The position numbers were made by a program, and so were the translations under genes. From Qipengyuania flava (GTDB lineage: Bacteria > Pseudomonadota > Alphaproteobacteria > Sphingomonadales > Sphingomonadaceae), in NCBI RefSeq assembly GCF_011762005.1, contig NZ_JAASQU010000003.1, positions 62,001 through 126,000 of the forward strand: a stretch of DNA of 64,000 nucleotides, given 5' to 3'. Of this stretch, positions 45,396-53,448 are shown piece after piece. Position 1 is the first letter of the stretch. The number at the start of each line of letters is the position of its first letter. The notes under the pieces are model-generated. The model did no database searches and was not told the origin of the DNA. It saw only the letters and a list, made by a program, of their open reading frames with translations.

Positions 45396-47336
45396 TTAGA
45401 TCGCGAAAATCTCACTTATGAATTTTCGGTCGTAAAACTTCCACGACAGAGGCACAGCCTGGGCCTCTGTTAAACGACGTGTAACCTTCCGCGGCTGACT
45501 GTCAGTAAGTCTTGCTATCTCGTAGGTATGGAGTGCTTTCGATCGGAAAGCTTCAACAGCGTGTCGATCATACAGCCTCGGCATCTTGCCTGAATGCGAC
45601 AGAAACAGCAGGTGTTGGCCATCCTTCTCAAGCAAATTGAAACATTCGCAAACGTCCCTTTGAACCATGGTCTCACAGAAGACTTTCTCAGGAAAATCGG
45701 ACCTTTCGAAGGTAAGAGTCCCGAGTTTCTCTGTATCATTGCGGTTGATGATTAAACGATCCATGCGGAACGGTTTCGTCTGCCCTAGAGCGAACGGAAT
45801 CTCATCACCCAGCAAGCGGGAAATTGCGGGGCCCCAGCTCTTCGGCCGCAGATGAGTATGTCGGAGTGCGTCTGCGAGCGTGATGCCCTCATCGATACTT
45901 TCGCGTGCGAGCTCCACCAACTTGCCAATCAATTTATCGACCGAAGCGCGTGTAAAGTGTGGGCCTTCGTTCTGGAGGTGGGGAGCGTCGGGCGGTAAGG
46001 CTCCCATGGCTGCTAGTTGCTCTACGCCAAAGAGAGAGATGCCGAATTCAAAAGCCAGAGAGCTTGCCGAGATCCGGTTCTTCCAGCCCTCAGCTAAGAT
46101 CAAAACCTCGTGTCGATCAAATGCAGGTAAAGTTCGCTTTCCGTGTTGACGTTCGCGATGCGTCAACAACCCGGCCTCTCGCGCTGCTAAGAGCGTGTCT
46201 GGATCCAAGCGAGCGAGTTCACTTGCCGGCCTCAAACCGATGGGTAGCAGGGCTTTTGCTTCGGCATTTGAAGCACGCGTAGCTGCCTCTCGCAGCCTCC
46301 TATTTTCCTTTTGCTCTTTCGTTCTGGTTGCCCTTCTGGACGAAGTGCTGTCGCCGGGTTTACCCGCCGCGGAGAGTCCCCTCCGTCGTCTTTCTCGCTT
46401 CTCTTTCAGCTGAAGCTTTAGCTCGACGAGTGAAGTATCGGCTTTCGTTCCTAACGCCAGATACGCATGTTTACGCGCGCCTACTGCAGACTCAGTTGCG
46501 CTGGGATCAATCCATTCACTGTGAAAGCCGTTTGGCCAATCGCGAAGTGCGATGCAGCCTGCCCTCAAGCGCGTCACACCATACGCAAATTCCGGAGGTA
46601 GCCCTGAGATGAGGTGCCCTCTTGCGATTTGCGAAAGTTGGATAATGGTCTCGAGGATCCTTCCAATACAGACGGCTCGAATTTGCGTTGGTAGCGCCGA
46701 GAGATCGCGAACCTCACCCAACGCGGGAGCAAGCATATCTCTTAGCAATCCTAGTCCCTCGCGTTCCGCGTGAGGAATAACGTGGGAAGTCAATCGAGCT
46801 AAAGGCTCGCCACATCGGTCGCATTCATCGACCCGCGTGAGGGTGCGGGTCCAACGCTGCTGAGTTGGCTCCTCGAAAGGACAGGGGCAAGTATCTTGCA
46901 ACATCTCCCAGCTCGCCAAGCAGAATGGTAAGTCGCGCAGTTCCCAGACAGCAAGATGCCATGCGTCTGATGCCAGCTTGCCGGGTGCGAACCGACGGCG
47001 ACGGTAGTCTATGCGTTGCCTGCTAAGTGGAACACCGAAAAACTCCCCGTGGCTGAGGGCAAGTTCGGGATAGAAACGAGAGCGCACTTCACTTTCTTGC
47101 GCGCCTGTCGCCGAAGCGAGTGCCGGGAGATCAATGTGAGGACTTTCCGATATGTTCACCACATTGCGATTGCGGAGTCCGAGATGCCTCAGCAGGCCCC
47201 AAGAGTTGGGAAGCCAGTTTGCAGAGCACGACCGGGCAACGAACCCCCTAAGGGATTCCCCTGGTAAAGGGCTGAGCGGCGTGCTGAGGGTTCTTATCGT
47301 GGGGTCGCTCAAGCAAGCTATCCGAGGATTTGTCAT
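45396..47336 (-). CDS. tniQ: TniQ/TnsD-family target-selection protein
   Basis: 646 residues, last gene of the transposition operon, starting in the tniB stop (ATGA). The N-terminal TniQ domain is clear (PLPGESLRGFVARSC, then a zinc-finger-like set Cys150, Cys152, Cys172, Cys175 in CPCPF and CDRCG). A basic hinge (about 320-375) precedes a long C-terminal part with helix-turn-helix-like segments, as in TnsD proteins that recognise a fixed chromosomal site. Length is far above the small TniQ of CRISPR-linked elements, which favours direct DNA recognition. The neighbouring tRNA-Thr gene is a possible target, but its 5' rather than 3' end faces the element. Confidence 0.88.
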   Translation of the reverse strand: MTNPRIACLSDPTIRTLSTPLSPLPGESLRGFVARSCSANWLPNSWGLLRHLGLRNRNVVNISESPHIDLPALASATGAQESEVRSRFYPELALSHGEFFGVPLSRQRIDYRRRRFAPGKLASDAWHLAVWELRDLPFCLASWEMLQDTCPCPFEEPTQQRWTRTLTRVDECDRCGEPLARLTSHVIPHAEREGLGLLRDMLAPALGEVRDLSALPTQIRAVCIGRILETIIQLSQIARGHLISGLPPEFAYGVTRLRAGCIALRDWPNGFHSEWIDPSATESAVGARKHAYLALGTKADTSLVELKLQLKEKRERRRRGLSAAGKPGDSTSSRRATRTKEQKENRRLREAATRASNAEAKALLPIGLRPASELARLDPDTLLAAREAGLLTHRERQHGKRTLPAFDRHEVLILAEGWKNRISASSLAFEFGISLFGVEQLAAMGALPPDAPHLQNEGPHFTRASVDKLIGKLVELARESIDEGITLADALRHTHLRPKSWGPAISRLLGDEIPFALGQTKPFRMDRLIINRNDTEKLGTLTFERSDFPEKVFCETMVQRDVCECFNLLEKDGQHLLFLSHSGKMPRLYDRHAVEAFRSKALHTYEIARLTDSQPRKVTRRLTEAQAVPLSWKFYDRKFISEIFAI

Positions 47337-48364
47337 CCCAGAAGAACACTCAAGGGGTTCTCGGTGGCGAAGCCGTGCTCGATAGACCATCGATCGACGG
47401 CCTCGGCAACGTCCTCTAAATCTATGCTATCCCGACCGTCGTTGGCCGCCAACGGAATTGCGGTAAGCATGATCCGCATAATCCTGCCGATCACCCCCCC
47501 GCATATGGCATTGAGCGCTTCAGCTACATCATAATCAGCTATGCCGACGAGTTCCTTGCTAATGCCCTTCCGGACTATTTCTTGGTCGAGCGAAGCGAGA
47601 AATTCGGTCCAAAGTCCCCTCTCGTCTTCCATTGCCCAGTCGAGCGAGCCGAGCCGACACGGCGCCATTAACCGCCCGGCAAGCTCTTTATCGGCTCCTA
47701 TAATGGGCACGGCCTCATCTGTGCCGAGCAGAACGATGGGCACCTCCCCCATATCTAGCATGAGCTTTAATTCGGCAGTTATGTCACCGCTGAAGCCGGA
47801 ACGGCCCGGATGATGCGCCTCGTCCAGGATGAGCAGCTGAACTCCCTTCTCGCGCAAAGCCCTCATGGTCCGCAGACGTAACGTCGTTTCTGTTCCAGCC
47901 ATGGCAAATCCATCGCCAAGCGCCGACATGATTGAAACGTATAGCTGTTTGGCGGTGCCCTTCGTGCTGAGACTGGCCAACAGCACCGGTATGGTGCCAG
48001 TTGCAGCAGTGGCCTGCTTCAGTAGGGCGTGTTGCCTAGCAGAGGTTGTTTTTCCCGTTCCGGTTTCGAAAAACACCCGCATGCCCAGTTGCGGCTGCCC
48101 CCTGGTTTCAAGGCCCAGTCGCAGCATGTTTTCGAAAGCCCACATACATTCGAGCATGCGGGGATAAGGCAGCACGATCCGCTGCAACGCGGCTTGCTTT
48201 TTAACCACCGTTTCCACGGAGGCGCGGACATTCGACAGTTTGCCGAATGCGTCTGAAATTGTGGGGCTGATGCTGCTCTTTTCTTTTTCTTCAGGGAGAT
48301 CGGGGCGAGTGCTTGAACTAAGCTGAGGGCGGTGCTCGGGCGGGATGCCTTTCTCTGGAATCAT
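47333..48364 (-). CDS. tniB: TniB/TnsC-family AAA+ ATPase
   Basis: 343 residues; regulator that links target selection (TniQ) to the transposase. It has a P-loop region FFETGTGKTTSA (98-109) and a Walker B LLILDEAHH (177-185), then LLGTDEAVPII and an arginine-rich AAA+ second half. The first glycine of the P-loop (GxxxxGKT) is Phe99, checked at codon level (TTC), which is unusual. It is coupled to tniA by an ATGA overlap and to tniQ likewise. Start ATG 48364 was chosen for the overlap. Confidence 0.9.
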   Translation of the reverse strand: MIPEKGIPPEHRPQLSSSTRPDLPEEKEKSSISPTISDAFGKLSNVRASVETVVKKQAALQRIVLPYPRMLECMWAFENMLRLGLETRGQPQLGMRVFFETGTGKTTSARQHALLKQATAATGTIPVLLASLSTKGTAKQLYVSIMSALGDGFAMAGTETTLRLRTMRALREKGVQLLILDEAHHPGRSGFSGDITAELKLMLDMGEVPIVLLGTDEAVPIIGADKELAGRLMAPCRLGSLDWAMEDERGLWTEFLASLDQEIVRKGISKELVGIADYDVAEALNAICGGVIGRIMRIMLTAIPLAANDGRDSIDLEDVAEAVDRWSIEHGFATENPLSVLLG

Positions 48365-50802
48365 ACGATGTCCTTCCACGTAAGGCCGGCATAGCGACGG
48401 CGTTTCGTATGCTTCGGCTTATTTTCCGAAGTCTCCTCACGTTTCTTGGCGACGGACACACGGCGTTTTTCTGACTGCCGATCGTCAGCCAGCGCCGATC
48501 TCCGCCTGCGCGGGCGCGGGCTAGCATTCAGCCCGTCCTTCCTGGGAGTTAAATCAACGTCAATCGGAGAGAGCGCGGATTCCTCGGCCTCATATTCTGC
48601 CAAGTCGCCCGAATATCGTTCCTCAGGGCTGGAGCGATCTACACTCCAATCCTCATTCCGAACCTCGATCCAATTCTGTAAGGATTTGGCCACGTGGGGC
48701 GTATCCATTGCCTTTGCGTGATCGCGAATGTTACGTTCGCTCGACCGATCGGTGACATTGGTAATTTCTCGCTGGAGAGCTGCGTGGAGGCGATCCTCTG
48801 TGTTCTTACCTAGGTGACGATCTGCGGCCTGTTTGGAGAGTTCTAGTATGCGCTCATGAAGCCATTGAGGGCGTCCAATCATGGATTGATTCACGCACCG
48901 CAGTCTGACCCATTCTCCTTGGGGAAGAGCATGAGGGTTCCAGACCAAGATCGCGCCCAGATCATCCGGGTCGTATTTGATACGGACCTTGAAGGTCATT
49001 TTCCGCTTATGACTGCGCACGAAGCGCTTCTGATCGGGTCCTCCGTGATTGCAGCGTTTGCGGATGCATCGTTCATGGTCTTCGATTAGCTTTGAAGTCT
49101 TCCCCGCTTCTGAATAGCGCTGCCCGAAAACGCGAACCCCGCTATTGTCTATCTCAACGTCCTTTTGCCCTCGCATCAAAGCACGCTTAAGGATGCTCTC
49201 ATCAACAATGCCAGGGACCTTATAACGGCTTAGATGCTCTCGATGGACAAGCGATGGCTGCTTTCCATCCAGACCATCGTGCCGCGTCATGTTATAAATT
49301 ATGCACGCCATATTGAGCAGTTCACGCGCCCTTTTTAGCGTGCATAAGACTTGAACATCGGGGTCATAGCCGAACCGCTGCGCAAGCTCAGTGTCGAAGC
49401 GAGAGTCTGGAAGCCTTTTAAACAGCATCTGCTGTAAAGTTCCGAGAACACGTTCTACATGCGGTTTGGCCCGGGGCCGGTGTTTCTCCGTGAATTCGTG
49501 AGAGATTGTGGCATCCAGCAGCGCATCTTCGACTTCACGGCTGTGATATCCAGTCAAATTGTCTCCGAGGAGACGAGCAACGCGATAACCCCAGGTCAAC
49601 GCTTGCTTCCTTATTTTCTCCAGCTCCATCTCGGTGTGCTCTGCAGCAAGATCCGATAAGGTGATTGGAAAATATTTGGGCCGATTGGAGTGAAGCACGG
49701 TCCGCAGGACTGTATTTGTAGAAGCGTGCTCCCAACTCAGGTCCCAGCCGATGAGCAACCGCGATACGGTGTCGATCATCAGGGTGAGCGTAGCGCCGCC
49801 CAAAGGTATAGAGGTGTCGTCGTCTACTAAAAACAGGTTGGGAACAGGTGTGTCATCGATCTGCCCGAGAACTCCGATACGAGATGGTGTTTCGCTAACG
49901 CCTCCGCCTTCGTATCGTTGTCGAGCTCCCTTGGCGCTGGTCTCGATTGCATAGCTCTTCTTAGAGCGCATCGTTCTTACCAGAGAGTAGAACGCATCCT
50001 GTGACATCGGAAGATATGGTGACGTGGGCTTCTCGTAGACCACGGGCTCCCGCGTAATCGACCAGACACCACCTTCTCCGATTTCAGCGCGAAAGCGGTG
50101 CAGTGGCCGCCCATTGTTAATGTCATCTAATTCCGCCCGATATTCGCGGATGATCTGCAAAGTTGGGGCTCGGGAGGCGGCTGCTTTTGATGACCAATAT
50201 GCGATGATCTCAACTGGGTGGTTGATCTTTCGCGCCTTCGGAGATCGACCCGTGCTGGATATGCCGTCGCTCGTCCGGCGGGAGCCTTCTGCTCCCCTCG
50301 TCCTCCACCAATGACGAAGGGTAGCTGGGCTACATTTCCAAGCGCCCGGGAGTCGTCCGATCTCCTTCTTTCGCAGACATTTGGCGATGAAGGCTTCGAG
50401 CTGCCTATCGCTGCGCGACTGGTTGTCATGTTGAAGAGCGTCGTCGAGCGCGCGTAGCATCTGGATGCGAAAATCGCAGACTTCATCGAGAGCTCGCGCC
50501 TGTTCACCATTCGCGTCGGTTTTCCGGCGATCTTGAGCAGCGATGTCCTGTGGTGGTGGAACCACTCTAGTAAGCATGCCTTCGGAAATCAGCTCGAGAA
50601 GCTCTTCGCATATTGGTCGGCGAGGCATTCCATCAGAACCGGTTACAAGGAGATCACCGTGTCCACTGTTTATCCGGGCACGCAGGTAAACCACGCCGTC
50701 GGGGTCCACTCGCTCAAACGCGTAGGCTACGCCATCGTCTGAAAGAAAAGGATCTCCGGGAGCCAAGTCCCATGGAAGTGTAGTGATTGCGAGATTAGGC
50801 AT
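48361..50802 (-). CDS. tniA: TniA/TnsB-family DDE transposase
   Basis: 813 residues. N-terminal DNA-binding region (about 130-235, helix-turn-helix with ATLRHWWRTRG), RNase H-fold catalytic core with Asp316 (GQIDDTPV), Asp414 (LLGDNLTGYH) and Glu450 (KPHVERVLGT), exactly DD(35)E, then a Mu-type beta-barrel and a long basic tail (about 730-813, rich in RRRR and KRRRY) that in this family contacts TnsC. All three catalytic residues are intact, so the transposase should be active. It starts 3 bp after the tnsA stop. Confidence 0.93.
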   Translation of the reverse strand: MPNLAITTLPWDLAPGDPFLSDDGVAYAFERVDPDGVVYLRARINSGHGDLLVTGSDGMPRRPICEELLELISEGMLTRVVPPPQDIAAQDRRKTDANGEQARALDEVCDFRIQMLRALDDALQHDNQSRSDRQLEAFIAKCLRKKEIGRLPGAWKCSPATLRHWWRTRGAEGSRRTSDGISSTGRSPKARKINHPVEIIAYWSSKAAASRAPTLQIIREYRAELDDINNGRPLHRFRAEIGEGGVWSITREPVVYEKPTSPYLPMSQDAFYSLVRTMRSKKSYAIETSAKGARQRYEGGGVSETPSRIGVLGQIDDTPVPNLFLVDDDTSIPLGGATLTLMIDTVSRLLIGWDLSWEHASTNTVLRTVLHSNRPKYFPITLSDLAAEHTEMELEKIRKQALTWGYRVARLLGDNLTGYHSREVEDALLDATISHEFTEKHRPRAKPHVERVLGTLQQMLFKRLPDSRFDTELAQRFGYDPDVQVLCTLKRARELLNMACIIYNMTRHDGLDGKQPSLVHREHLSRYKVPGIVDESILKRALMRGQKDVEIDNSGVRVFGQRYSEAGKTSKLIEDHERCIRKRCNHGGPDQKRFVRSHKRKMTFKVRIKYDPDDLGAILVWNPHALPQGEWVRLRCVNQSMIGRPQWLHERILELSKQAADRHLGKNTEDRLHAALQREITNVTDRSSERNIRDHAKAMDTPHVAKSLQNWIEVRNEDWSVDRSSPEERYSGDLAEYEAEESALSPIDVDLTPRKDGLNASPRPRRRRSALADDRQSEKRRVSVAKKREETSENKPKHTKRRRYAGLTWKDIV

Positions 50803-50805
50803 CGA

Positions 50806-51621
50806 TCAAAACCTGATCGTCCCGTGACGGTGCTTAGGGGTAACCGGATAAAGCAAGGTGCCTTCAGTGCGTTCGACATCCAGATCGAACCAGAAGAGAC
50901 CTTGTGCGCAAGCGGTTTCAATCATCCAATCACCATCACGAGGATCGGAAGCGGCAAAGCGCTCGCGTAAGTCTGCCCACCGTATGCTACGTGCATCTGC
51001 CTGCGCAGCACGGCACGTATTCAAATCCTGTGGAGACAGCTTCCCGAACACACGGCCGTAGAGGGTTTCGATGTTTTCCCGGCTATGCTCGTTGGGAAGG
51101 ATGTCTTGCCGATAGATGATCTGAAATTCCCATCCGCACTCACTCACGATCTCTTGGACATGATCCATCAGAGCGCGGTAGTCGGGATCCTCAATGTCTT
51201 TCTCGGTCCTCTTCACTTCGACCAGTTGAATACGCCCCTTTAAGAGGAGCCGAATTGCATCGGGTCGATAGGTCCTACGCTTTCCTCTGACGATCACATG
51301 CATCCTGAACGGGTGACATTGAAAGTCGATAACTTGTGCGTCGACCTCGTTCCGCATTGCAAACCATGGTTCACCTTTACCCTCAAAGACCTGTGTCAGA
51401 CCAGTTTTTCGAGAGCGCAGACGGCCGCGCGCGTGCGCCCCTCCTCTCGTGATCACTGGGCGGCGATAACCGCCCTGCTCAAGAATCTCGATTTTGGCCC
51501 TAGGCGGAAGAGTCTTGCGTTCGGTATCGCCGCCACTCTTTTGGAGCGCTGATCGCCTAGGCGGGTTTTCCAGTCGCTCCGGAACGAAACGAATTGGTGC
51601 GGTCTTTGACTTGGGGGCCAC
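50806..51621 (-). CDS. tnsA: TnsA-like endonuclease
   Basis: 271 residues starting at GTG 51621 (GAAGGAG lies upstream; a TGA closes the frame above it). The central part has the restriction-type nuclease pattern seen in TnsA: RRTYRPDAIRLL (Asp121), then IQLVEVKRTEKD (Glu135, Lys137), and acidic FEGKGEPWF near 80. TnsA cuts the 5' strands so the element moves by cut-and-paste; its presence makes this a Tn7-type rather than a Tn5053-type system. The C-terminal part would bind TnsC. Confidence 0.88.
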   Translation of the reverse strand: MAPKSKTAPIRFVPERLENPPRRSALQKSGGDTERKTLPPRAKIEILEQGGYRRPVITRGGAHARGRLRSRKTGLTQVFEGKGEPWFAMRNEVDAQVIDFQCHPFRMHVIVRGKRRTYRPDAIRLLLKGRIQLVEVKRTEKDIEDPDYRALMDHVQEIVSECGWEFQIIYRQDILPNEHSRENIETLYGRVFGKLSPQDLNTCRAAQADARSIRWADLRERFAASDPRDGDWMIETACAQGLFWFDLDVERTEGTLLYPVTPKHRHGTIRF

Positions 51622-51625
51622 GACC

Positions 51626-51874
51626 TTAATCGCTCCTTCGAAGGAGTTTGATGATCAGAGTAAGCCAAGAAACCCAGCTCGCCGCGAGCCGCTTGCCTAC
51701 GCTGTGTGAGGTTGGTGCTTCCGGGGATACAATGGTCCTCGTGCGACCGGCATGGCCCTTGGAACGGCGCCAGGGGGGAGACCTGAGGGACCACGGCATC
51801 GGATGTGGGGAACGAAGCCTAAGGGCTGCGCTGGCTGCGGGATTGCTAGGATGTTCGAACGGGCCAGTGCTCAT
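51626..51874 (-). CDS. small ORF upstream of tnsA, doubtful
   Basis: 82 residues read between the 89-residue ORF and tnsA. Its ATG lies at the TAA of the preceding ORF (TAATG) and its TAA is 5 bp before the tnsA GTG, a spacing that suits an operon gene. The product is rich in Ser, Pro and Arg (MSTGPFEHPSNPAASAALRL) with no recognised domain, and such composition is also typical of a non-coding frame. Either a small operon gene or a 250-bp untranslated stretch. Confidence 0.3.
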   Translation of the reverse strand: MSTGPFEHPSNPAASAALRLRSPHPMPWSLRSPPWRRSKGHAGRTRTIVSPEAPTSHSVGKRLAASWVSWLTLIIKLLRRSD

Positions 51875-52143
51875 TAGAGCCTCCTCTCGTGCAATCGGAC
51901 AAGAAGGGCATAGATCGTGCCGTAGTCGAGGCTTGGATCCTGCTCTGAGAGGTCAACAAGCCATGCCACTTCTTTCTCGATTACTTCCGCAAGCAGTTCC
52001 TCAGGAATGGCCGTGGCAACCTGGCTATCCCAACGGGGAACAGAGGCCGAACCGAGACCCTCGCGATCGGCTTTCGGGTTTACAGAGCTAGTTTTGTCTT
52101 GGCCGCCCCAGAACAGCCGGAACGACTTTTGCCAGGCCCTCAT
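51874..52143 (-). CDS. small unidentified protein at the head of the transposition operon
   Basis: 89 residues, first ORF after the tandem 19-bp repeats, in the same direction as tnsA. It begins MRAWQKSFRLFWGGQD and ends in a helical segment IPEELLAEVIEKEVAWLVDL followed by YGTIYALLVRLHERRL. I recognise no family. The helical C-terminal half could be a dimerisation or protein-contact element. Position next to the repeats makes a regulator of the tns operon one possibility, without direct support. Confidence 0.5.
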   Translation of the reverse strand: MRAWQKSFRLFWGGQDKTSSVNPKADREGLGSASVPRWDSQVATAIPEELLAEVIEKEVAWLVDLSEQDPSLDYGTIYALLVRLHERRL

Positions 52144-52158
52144 CGCTTACCACAACCT

Positions 52159-52196
52159 CATGCATTTATGAATAGACCATGCATTTATGGCTAGAC
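52159..52196. repeat. tandem 19-bp repeat before the tns operon
   Basis: CATGCATTTATGAATAGAC (52159-52177) is followed without gap by CATGCATTTATGGCTAGAC (52178-52196), 17 of 19 bases identical. The pair sits in the divergent gap between the 89-residue ORF and the degenerate transposase gene. It can serve as operator or as adjacent TnsB-binding sites: in Tn7 such overlapping sites lie at the right end, next to the tnsA promoter. The sequence ends AGACA, compatible with an ACA terminus at 52197. Confidence 0.6.
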
Positions 52197-52255
52197 ATCA
52201 GCTGGGTCAAGGACATATCACTGGATTTCGTGAATTGTTTCGATAAATGTGCAGC

Positions 52256-53392
52256 ATGACCGCGAGTATTCAGAATCCGGAACACCTCATTTCGCTCATT
52301 TGGCCGGAGGGAATGCCAGATCGCGAACGGATCGTTTTCGAGGGACTTTCGTCTCCTAAACGCGAGGCCGTGCTCAAGCGCCTAGAGGCCGTATGGCGTG
52401 CGGAAAATGGAGAACCCTGGGAGCCTCTTGCAACTACTGTCGGGCTGGGTAGGGCCGCGTTCTATAATCTCCGGAGGGCATGGCGCGAGCAGTCCCTCGA
52501 AGGAATAATTCCCTACGAAAGACGCTCTGCACGCTCCCTTGAAACGCCTGAAAGCGCGCCAATACGGCATTTGGCAAGGAGTATACTACTAAATAGTGAG
52601 CTCGAATTGAGCAATTCCATGGCTGCTCGCCGATTACTCGATGAAGCCGGCAATGACGCCGCAATCGGCGGCTCGAACCAGCAGACTAGAATACAGTGGG
52701 CTGAAAGATTGATCCGACACGAGCGACGTCGTTTGGCCCTCGACCCTCAGTTTTTACAAAGAAACTTTGCGAAACGGATCATTCTCGATCTGACAGCAAT
52801 TCCGATCGTTATGAAGGGGGAAGAAGACCTTGCAGTAGTCGCAATCGTGATGGACGCCGCTAGCGGCCTCATCCTTGGTGATTGCTTCGGGTCTATCGAT
52901 GACGCGATCGAACTTGAATTAGTGGCCACTAGAAATGCACTAAACTTTGTCGAGGATATGCGTGAGAGGGAGAACTGGGGATACACCGGCTATCCTGATT
53001 TAGATCTCATACTCCCTCCCAACAGCGACCGGACGAACCCTCCGGCTTCTCTTTTAGCGGCAAGCCGCTCATTGGAGATACGACCGCCCGGCACATACGC
53101 TTATGGACAGCGAATTGTTCAAACCGTCGGCCCCAAAATCGGCCGGATACCTTTAGCGCCCCGAAAGACACTGTCAGTCGAACGCGCCAAGTTCGCTCGA
53201 AGCAGAAAGACCTCGGTTCTCGACCCGGTCGAGGCAAGCGCCTCCTGGCAGCGGGAGGTGTTACGCCACAACGAGCCAATACTGCTCGCATTTGAAAAGA
53301 CCAAATCGTCGCAAAGACAACGTTGTGACAATAAGCTAGGAGCACTGCTTTTTGCATTGGCAGAGTTCCTCATCTCTCTTCCCCCCGACTAA
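52256..53392 (+). CDS. degenerate DDE transposase-like protein (catalytic Glu lost)
   Basis: 378 residues, no family I can name, but alignable over its length with the gene at 53449-54408. Residues 35-80 form a helix-turn-helix region (LGRAAFYNLRRAWREQS), followed by an RNase H-like core: Asp178 in RIILDLTAIPIV, strand LAVVAIVMDAASGLILGDC, Asp258 in PPNSDRT. Where TniA and the sister gene have the catalytic Glu (sister: HGRCVEALFG), this protein has YGQRIVQTVG, so Val288 stands at that place. It is probably a DNA-binding, cleavage-dead relative of the transposase; regulator or target factor are possible roles. ATG 52247 is an alternative start; neither has a good ribosome-binding site. Confidence 0.6.
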   Translation: MTASIQNPEHLISLIWPEGMPDRERIVFEGLSSPKREAVLKRLEAVWRAENGEPWEPLATTVGLGRAAFYNLRRAWREQSLEGIIPYERRSARSLETPESAPIRHLARSILLNSELELSNSMAARRLLDEAGNDAAIGGSNQQTRIQWAERLIRHERRRLALDPQFLQRNFAKRIILDLTAIPIVMKGEEDLAVVAIVMDAASGLILGDCFGSIDDAIELELVATRNALNFVEDMRERENWGYTGYPDLDLILPPNSDRTNPPASLLAASRSLEIRPPGTYAYGQRIVQTVGPKIGRIPLAPRKTLSVERAKFARSRKTSVLDPVEASASWQREVLRHNEPILLAFEKTKSSQRQRCDNKLGALLFALAEFLISLPPD

Positions 53393-53448
53393 TTTCTCGC
53401 GATGTCCTTGATAGTGATTATGCGAATGCGAGATTTAATCGTATACCG

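Noticed and set aside
45152..52197. Exact transposon 45152 or 45198 to 52197 with TGT...ACA ends
   Set aside because: The flanking 5-bp sequences (CGAGA or TCGGA on the left, TCAGC on the right) do not match, so no target duplication supports these ends.
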